Both the position numbers and the translations under genes were made by a program. The notes beneath the pieces were generated by a model, which saw only the letters and a list, made by a program, of their open reading frames with translations, was not told the origin of the DNA and ran no database searches. From the NCBI GenBank assembly GCA_963648435.1, contig CAVJDT010000006.1, positions 1 through 55,378 of the forward strand: a stretch of 55,378 nucleotides of DNA. The letters run 5' to 3'. The stretch comes from UMGS75 sp963648435. Lineage in GTDB: Bacteria; Bacillota_I; Bacilli_A; ML615J-28; CAG-313. Shown here one piece after another: positions 51,396 to 55,378 of this stretch (position 1 is the stretch's first letter; each line of letters opens with the position of its first letter).

Positions 51396-51423
51396 ATTAT
51401 AACATGAATTAAGAAAAAGTTAA
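51396..51423 (-). promoter_or_regulatory. promoter of the InlB-repeat lipoprotein gene
   Basis: Minus-strand TTAACT (51418-51423) and TATAAT (51396-51401) are 16 bp apart with a TG extension. Confidence 0.6.
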
Positions 51424-51434
51424 AGAGAATAGTT

Positions 51435-52511
51435 TTAATTAATTCGATATTGTCTAAAATATCCTTCTAAGGCATTAGGATTATTGCAATGTGATTGTGC
51501 TGTTTCTTTTGTTATTTTGTTTTCAGAAACTAGTTTTGTTAGCATTTCTTCAAGAGTAATACAGCCATAATCTTTTCCAATTTGTAAGAAACTATATATT
51601 TGGTAACATTTACCTTCACGAATTAAATTTCTAATTGAATCATTCATAAACATAATTTCTTGACATGGATAAATTGTATCATAGGTTTTACCTACAAGTA
51701 ATTGTTGACTAACAACAACTGATAAAATCATTGATAGTTTTGAACATATATGATTCTTTTCTTCATCACTAAAATAACTGATTATTCGATCAATTGTTGA
51801 TGTGGTACTACCAGTATGAAGTGTTGATAAAACAAGGTGTCCACTTTCTGCGGCTTCTATTGCGGTAAGGATTGTTTCTTTATCACGCATTTCACCTATT
51901 ACAATTACATCAGGGTCTTGTCTTAAGGATGCCCGTAAGCCTTCACAAAAATTAGGGCAATCGGCTCCTACTTCACGTTGTGATACAAGGGAGTGTCCTT
52001 CAGGATAATGATATTCAATTGGATCTTCAATTGTTATAATGTGCTTTGCTTGTTGCATATTAATTTCATTAATTAGTGAGGCGATTGTGGTGGTTTTTCC
52101 CGTACCAGTTAATCCTGTAATAAGTACTAATCCTGATTGCATCTTTGTAATTCTTAACAATCCTTCTGGTAAATTTAAACTATGAAAATTTGGAATAGAA
52201 CTTGGCAATAAACGAATAGAACAAGCAAGTTTATTTTGTTGATAGTAAACATTTAAACGTAAATTACCAACTTCCGGAATAACTAAACCTAAGTCAAATG
52301 AACCATTTTTATGAAGTTCATCTTTTTTCTCATTAGATATTTCCAAGCAATCAAAAAATTCGATAAAATCATTATGTACTATTATATCTTCATTATACAA
52401 TTTAATGATTTTAGTTAATTGTCTAATGTATGGTCTTTTACCTTCATGGAAATGAATGTCTGTAATTTCTAAAGTAATAGCTCTTTTTATAATATCAATT
52501 AATTTACTCAT
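51435..52511 (-). CDS. PilT-type secretion/twitching ATPase
   Basis: The 358-aa protein is a complete PilT-like ATPase: Walker A GLTGTGKTT (near 129), the Asp box TIEDPIEYHY, Walker B DPDVIVIGEMRD, the His box HLVLSTLHTGST and the PilT hallmark SIRNLIREGK near 290, in place of AIRNLIRE. PilT proteins are hexameric motors that retract type IV pili. No pilin, PilB or PilC gene is in the window. It follows the 52533 gene by 21 nt. Confidence 0.92.
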   Translation of the reverse strand: MSKLIDIIKRAITLEITDIHFHEGKRPYIRQLTKIIKLYNEDIIVHNDFIEFFDCLEISNEKKDELHKNGSFDLGLVIPEVGNLRLNVYYQQNKLACSIRLLPSSIPNFHSLNLPEGLLRITKMQSGLVLITGLTGTGKTTTIASLINEINMQQAKHIITIEDPIEYHYPEGHSLVSQREVGADCPNFCEGLRASLRQDPDVIVIGEMRDKETILTAIEAAESGHLVLSTLHTGSTTSTIDRIISYFSDEEKNHICSKLSMILSVVVSQQLLVGKTYDTIYPCQEIMFMNDSIRNLIREGKCYQIYSFLQIGKDYGCITLEEMLTKLVSENKITKETAQSHCNNPNALEGYFRQYRIN

Positions 52512-52532
52512 CTTTTTAATTCACCTATTTTC

Positions 52533-53249
52533 TTATGCAGGGTCTACTTTCTTATAATCTTTTGTATATACTTTTTTAATTTGTTTTTCTTCTTTTTCCC
52601 AGTAATTGTAGGTATCTTTTCTTTTTAATTCTACTACTTTATCACTATTAAATCCCATAAATTCATAACCAGCTACACGTAAACGATCATTTTCATTTTT
52701 AGGATAATAAAGAATTATTCCAGGAATATTATCTAAAGCATATTTTACTCTAAATGATTGCCAGTGATAAACGGTTTCACTAGTTAAATAAAATAACTTA
52801 GAAGTATCTACAAGTGCAGCCCAAGATGAATGGAAAAATTCATCAGCATGATTATAAGGGTCAAAACAAGTGCAACCCTCATCATTACGCCACCAAGCAA
52901 AGAAGGTAATTAAAAAATTAATAAAGTCACTAAATAAATTGTTTTTGTGACAATATCCAATAAATGTTGTCTCAGGTTGATCATCTAAAGTTCTACCATC
53001 ACCAGCTGATAAATAATATTTGTGAAAGGCAAATCCCATCGCATAACAACTATCTTTTCCACCTGCATTCCAGTCAGCAAATTCATAAAATTCTTTTACA
53101 TTATGAATGTTATGTTCTAATAAATCTTTTTTTCCACCATGCTTTTTAATAAAATTATAAAATTCTTTATAAAAACTGTTGAATAAATCTTTTTTATTCA
53201 TCCATATATCTACACCAATCTTATGATCTTTAATCTCAAATTTAAACAT
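52533..53249 (-). CDS. unrecognised soluble protein, aromatic-rich
   Basis: The 238-aa product has no signal peptide or membrane helix. It is rich in Trp, Tyr and Phe (FAWWRNDEGCTCFDPYNHADEF in the middle, with a CxC pair and His/Asp residues that could bind metal). I do not recognise the family. It has GGAGG in front, an extended -10 promoter, and is followed closely by the PilT-type gene, so it may be a partner of that ATPase. Confidence 0.7.
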   Translation of the reverse strand: MFKFEIKDHKIGVDIWMNKKDLFNSFYKEFYNFIKKHGGKKDLLEHNIHNVKEFYEFADWNAGGKDSCYAMGFAFHKYYLSAGDGRTLDDQPETTFIGYCHKNNLFSDFINFLITFFAWWRNDEGCTCFDPYNHADEFFHSSWAALVDTSKLFYLTSETVYHWQSFRVKYALDNIPGIILYYPKNENDRLRVAGYEFMGFNSDKVVELKRKDTYNYWEKEEKQIKKVYTKDYKKVDPA

Positions 53250-53273
53250 TTCATACCTCCAATATACTAATAT

Positions 53274-53283
53274 ATTATAACAA
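53274..53283 (-). promoter_or_regulatory. extended -10 promoter of the 52533-pilT unit
   Basis: Minus-strand TTGTTATAAT lies 25-34 nt upstream of the start codon; the -35 is not clear. Confidence 0.55.
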
Positions 53284-53449
53284 AACTTTAAATAAAAAAG
53301 ATAAAGTTTGCTTAATATATAAAAATGCTAACATTACACGTTCAATATCATTAATTGTTTTCAAATCCTTACATTTATCTATAACCAACATTTTCTATTT
53401 TGGAAATAAAAAATAGTATTTTCACCAATTTACTTTACTGTTTCATTAG

Positions 53450-53526
53450 GACAGAAAGTGCTTTTCCCTAATTTGAAAAGCAAAAATATCAAATGTCTCT
53501 TATTGTAGTAACAATCATTTTTCATA
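53450..53526. repeat. degenerate repeat, copy A
   Basis: GACAGAAAGTGCTTTT (53450-53465) and TCAAATGT...TTGTAGTAA...TTTTTCATA (53489-53526) match the sequence at 55259-55369 in the same order and orientation; this copy is shorter by about 30 bp. Confidence 0.7.
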
Positions 53527-53534
53527 TTCAACCA

Positions 53535-53550
53535 AATGTATCGATACATT
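53535..53550. repeat. perfect 16-bp palindrome at the ATPase stop codon
   Basis: AATGTATCGATACATT is a perfect palindrome overlapping the last bases of the ATPase gene; it lies between that gene and repeat copy A. Confidence 0.7.
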
Positions 53551-54886
53551 ATAAACAAAATGCCATGTAATAAGGTAAATATGTTATATTATCCTCTACC
53601 TTAATATCTCCATTATGTAATACATATAATGTTCCAATTTTTTTATTAAACATATTTTTAAATTTTGTTAATGATGAAATAGTATAGTTATTAGTAGATT
53701 TAACTTCAACAGGACAAACTTTATTATTATGTCTTATTAAGAAGTCAATTTCCATTACAGTAGTTTTCAATTCTTTATCTGTCTTTTTGTAATAATAAAT
53801 ATTATGACCATTTGCTTTTAGTAATTGTGATACAACATTTTCTATAATCATTCCTTCATTTATATGAAGTTTATCAAATAGAATTGCTTCATATAATTCA
53901 TTTTCAAGATAATCTTTATTTTTATAAGCAAGTGATACAAGTAATCCTGTATCTCCCATATAGCATTTAAAAGCAACATCTGTAGTCGATAAATTAAATG
54001 CAACACTAGGATCACTTACATTTTCTGCAATATTAACTACCATTGCCTCATTCAACCATCTCACTGGACCTTTATATTCTCTACGTCTAGCTCCATCAAT
54101 ATGAGATAAAACAAATTGCTTATCTTGTTTAGAAAGTTCTGATGGAATATGCAAGAAGACGTTTTTCACATATGTAGGATTTTCTTCATCTTGAGTTTCA
54201 ATATCATTTTCATATAAATTTAAAATATTTTGTTTAACAAAATCCACTTTACCAAAATCTTTTGAAGTAACATATTCAACAACAGCTTGAGGCATTCCAC
54301 CAACAAGAAGATATTCTCTAAAACTTTTCATTATATCTTTGTTAATCTTCCCAAGTGGTTTTAATTTGTGATAGTGTTCTTTTATTATATCTAATGTAAT
54401 ATCATCATTCATAGCCCATATAAATTCTTCAAAATCCATTGGTAGTACTTCAATTGTATATTCTTCAGATGGAATTAATATATCTTTACTTTTTTTAGTT
54501 ATAGAAGCAAGTGAACCAGTTTCTACAAAGTCATACCTTTTATCTTCTAATAAAGTTTTTAATGCTTGCCTTGCCTGTGGAAATAACTGAATTTCATCTA
54601 AAATTATTAATGATTCTCTAGGATATAATCTTGTTTTATAGAATATTTGTAACTTATTAAAAAGATAATCTAAATCTTCTAATGAATTAACAAATAACTC
54701 TTTAATTTCGTTAGGTGCTTTATCAAATCTAATTTCTATAAATGACTTATATTCTTCCTTACCTAACTTTAAAGCAAGAGTAGATTTCCCAACACGTCTA
54801 GCCCCCTTTAAAAATAAAGCATAATTTGGAGCATAATCATTTTTCCATTTAAGCATTTTATCATAAACTTTTCTCTTAAACTCCAT
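53549..54886 (-). CDS. AAA ATPase with DUF4143 C-terminus
   Basis: The 445-aa protein has Walker A KGARRVGKSTLALKLG (near 25-40), Walker B LIILDEIQLF, the sensor ETGSLAS, a middle helical region and a DUF4143 domain with a nuclease-like core (MEIDFLIRHNNKVCPVEVKS). The domain layout is the same as in the broken gene at 4613, but the sequences are only distantly alike. The role of these ATPases is not settled; toxin-antitoxin or mobile-element functions have been proposed. ATG 54886 follows AAAGGAA; the TTG at 54925 lies inside the operator region. Confidence 0.88.
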   Translation of the reverse strand: MEFKRKVYDKMLKWKNDYAPNYALFLKGARRVGKSTLALKLGKEEYKSFIEIRFDKAPNEIKELFVNSLEDLDYLFNKLQIFYKTRLYPRESLIILDEIQLFPQARQALKTLLEDKRYDFVETGSLASITKKSKDILIPSEEYTIEVLPMDFEEFIWAMNDDITLDIIKEHYHKLKPLGKINKDIMKSFREYLLVGGMPQAVVEYVTSKDFGKVDFVKQNILNLYENDIETQDEENPTYVKNVFLHIPSELSKQDKQFVLSHIDGARRREYKGPVRWLNEAMVVNIAENVSDPSVAFNLSTTDVAFKCYMGDTGLLVSLAYKNKDYLENELYEAILFDKLHINEGMIIENVVSQLLKANGHNIYYYKKTDKELKTTVMEIDFLIRHNNKVCPVEVKSTNNYTISSLTKFKNMFNKKIGTLYVLHNGDIKVEDNITYLPYYMAFCL

Positions 54887-54902
54887 AACGCATTTCCTTT
54901 CT

Positions 54903-54982
54903 TCACAATTGCGATAATATTTCAACTATATTATATCACAATTGCGATAATATTTCAACCATATTATATCACAATTGCGATA
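54903..54982. promoter_or_regulatory. three palindromic operators at 33-bp spacing with promoters between
   Basis: The 16-bp near-palindrome TATCGCAATTGTGATA (minus strand) lies at 54934-54949 and 54967-54982, and a slightly altered copy at 54901-54916. TTGAAA (54953-54958) and TATAAT (54930-54935) on the minus strand are 17 bp apart with the middle operator filling the spacer; a second TATAAT lies at 54963-54968. Confidence 0.85.
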
Positions 54983-55205
54983 ATATTATACATTAAAATT
55001 TTAAAATACTAGATTAAAATCTGTCCATACTTACTAGGCAGAACAAAGTTAGTGCTATCACTCTAGCTCAAACACTTAATATTTCTTTTAAAAGACAGTA
55101 CTTTCGTCAAGTATTACTTTGCTTGTTCTATTATTGGTAGTGTTATGCCTCTATTTCTCAAATTATATACTCTTGTTTTTTTATAAAATGTAATTTGCTT
55201 ATAAA
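54983..55205. other. gene-free AT-rich stretch
   Basis: No convincing gene is visible between the operator array and the terminator near the right edge. Confidence 0.5.
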
Positions 55206-55233
55206 CAAAAAGCCTGATAGCATTGTATCAGAC
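55206..55233 (-). terminator. minus-strand terminator near the right edge
   Basis: GCCTGATA (55212-55219) pairs with TATCAGAC (55226-55233), followed on the minus strand by TTTTTG. It implies a transcript entering from beyond the right edge. Confidence 0.65.
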
Positions 55234-55258
55234 CTATTCTACTATTATGTGTAATTCC

Positions 55259-55369
55259 GACAAAAAGTGCTTTTTAAATGTTTTACAAATCAGAAAATGT
55301 TTTTTCTTTGATCTACAAAACAAAAAGTGTCAAATGTATCTTTTTGTAGTAATAGCCTTATTTTTCATA
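55259..55369. repeat. degenerate repeat, copy B
   Basis: This is the longer copy, with two ACAAAAAGTG motifs (55260-55269, 55320-55329) and the TCAAATGT...TTGTAGTAAT...TTTTTCATA end. With copy A it flanks the ATPase locus. It may be the end of an insertion sequence lying further right. Confidence 0.65.
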
Positions 55370-55378
55370 CAAAACTAA

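Noticed and set aside
55085..55215. Minus-strand frame ending YNLRNRGITLPIIEQAK before a TAA
   Set aside because: It is short, has no start or ribosome site and runs through the terminator hairpin; probably chance.

Overview
This window is very AT-rich and uses the standard code: TGG is tryptophan and TGA is a stop (for example at the end of the HAD gene at 30568). Genes are tightly packed, with GGAGG-type ribosome binding sites and Bacillus-like promoters. The gene order rimP-nusA-ylxR-ylxQ-infB-rbfA, an alpha/beta-type small acid-soluble spore protein, a YdjI-like SPFH protein and a Fur-type regulator leading a znu operon all point to a low-GC Firmicute of class Bacilli. A gut Erysipelotrichia- or RF39-like lineage is my guess; I cannot place it further without a search. 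About 50 of the 59 protein genes lie on the minus strand.

Left part (1-7.3 kb), accessory in character: a right-edge-intact TIR protein with a zinc ribbon and a membrane anchor (cut by the window start), a four-helix membrane protein, and an SPFH/flotillin-like protein whose C-terminal zinc ribbon is triplicated by a perfect 81-bp repeat. Then come a frameshifted DUF4143 ATPase and a Fic enzyme whose promoter carries repeated 11-bp boxes. From 15.3 down to 7.35 kb runs one long information-processing operon, rimP-nusA-ylxR-ylxQ-infB-rbfA-uvrC-luxR-like-exonuclease, with a good promoter, a terminator-like hairpin in its leader, and a terminator overlapping its last stop codon.

Middle (15.6-33.5 kb): a nucleoside kinase with trxA facing trxB; a TrmH-like methyltransferase; a PadR regulator with a membrane protein; a Na/Pi transporter; the spore protein; thiI with its cysteine desulfurase and a divergent TSCPD protein sharing one palindromic -35 region; a zur-znuACB operon ending in a nuclease-like winged-helix gene; and a six-gene operon of two zinc-ribbon membrane proteins, an XRE membrane protein, a TIM-barrel epimerase, a HAD phosphatase and a TPR protein.

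Right part (33.5-55.4 kb): a phasin-like/UbiB pair behind a double dyad operator; TetR with aldehyde dehydrogenase; HAD phosphatase; phosphopantetheinyl transferase; SGNH hydrolase; tyrosine phosphatase; nitrilase-type hydrolase; a MerR regulator with a large sensor-like C-terminus and a 19-bp-spacer promoter; a tRNA-Gln just behind glpK; a TPR/DUF4037 pair; two thioredoxin-fold envelope proteins; an FAD dehydrogenase; an InlB-repeat lipoprotein; an apparently orphan PilT-type ATPase; and an intact AAA/DUF4143 ATPase under three 33-bp-spaced palindromes, flanked by two copies of a degenerate repeat. The most promising candidates for something undescribed are the TIR/SPFH neighbourhood and the ATPase locus with its operator array and flanking repeats.
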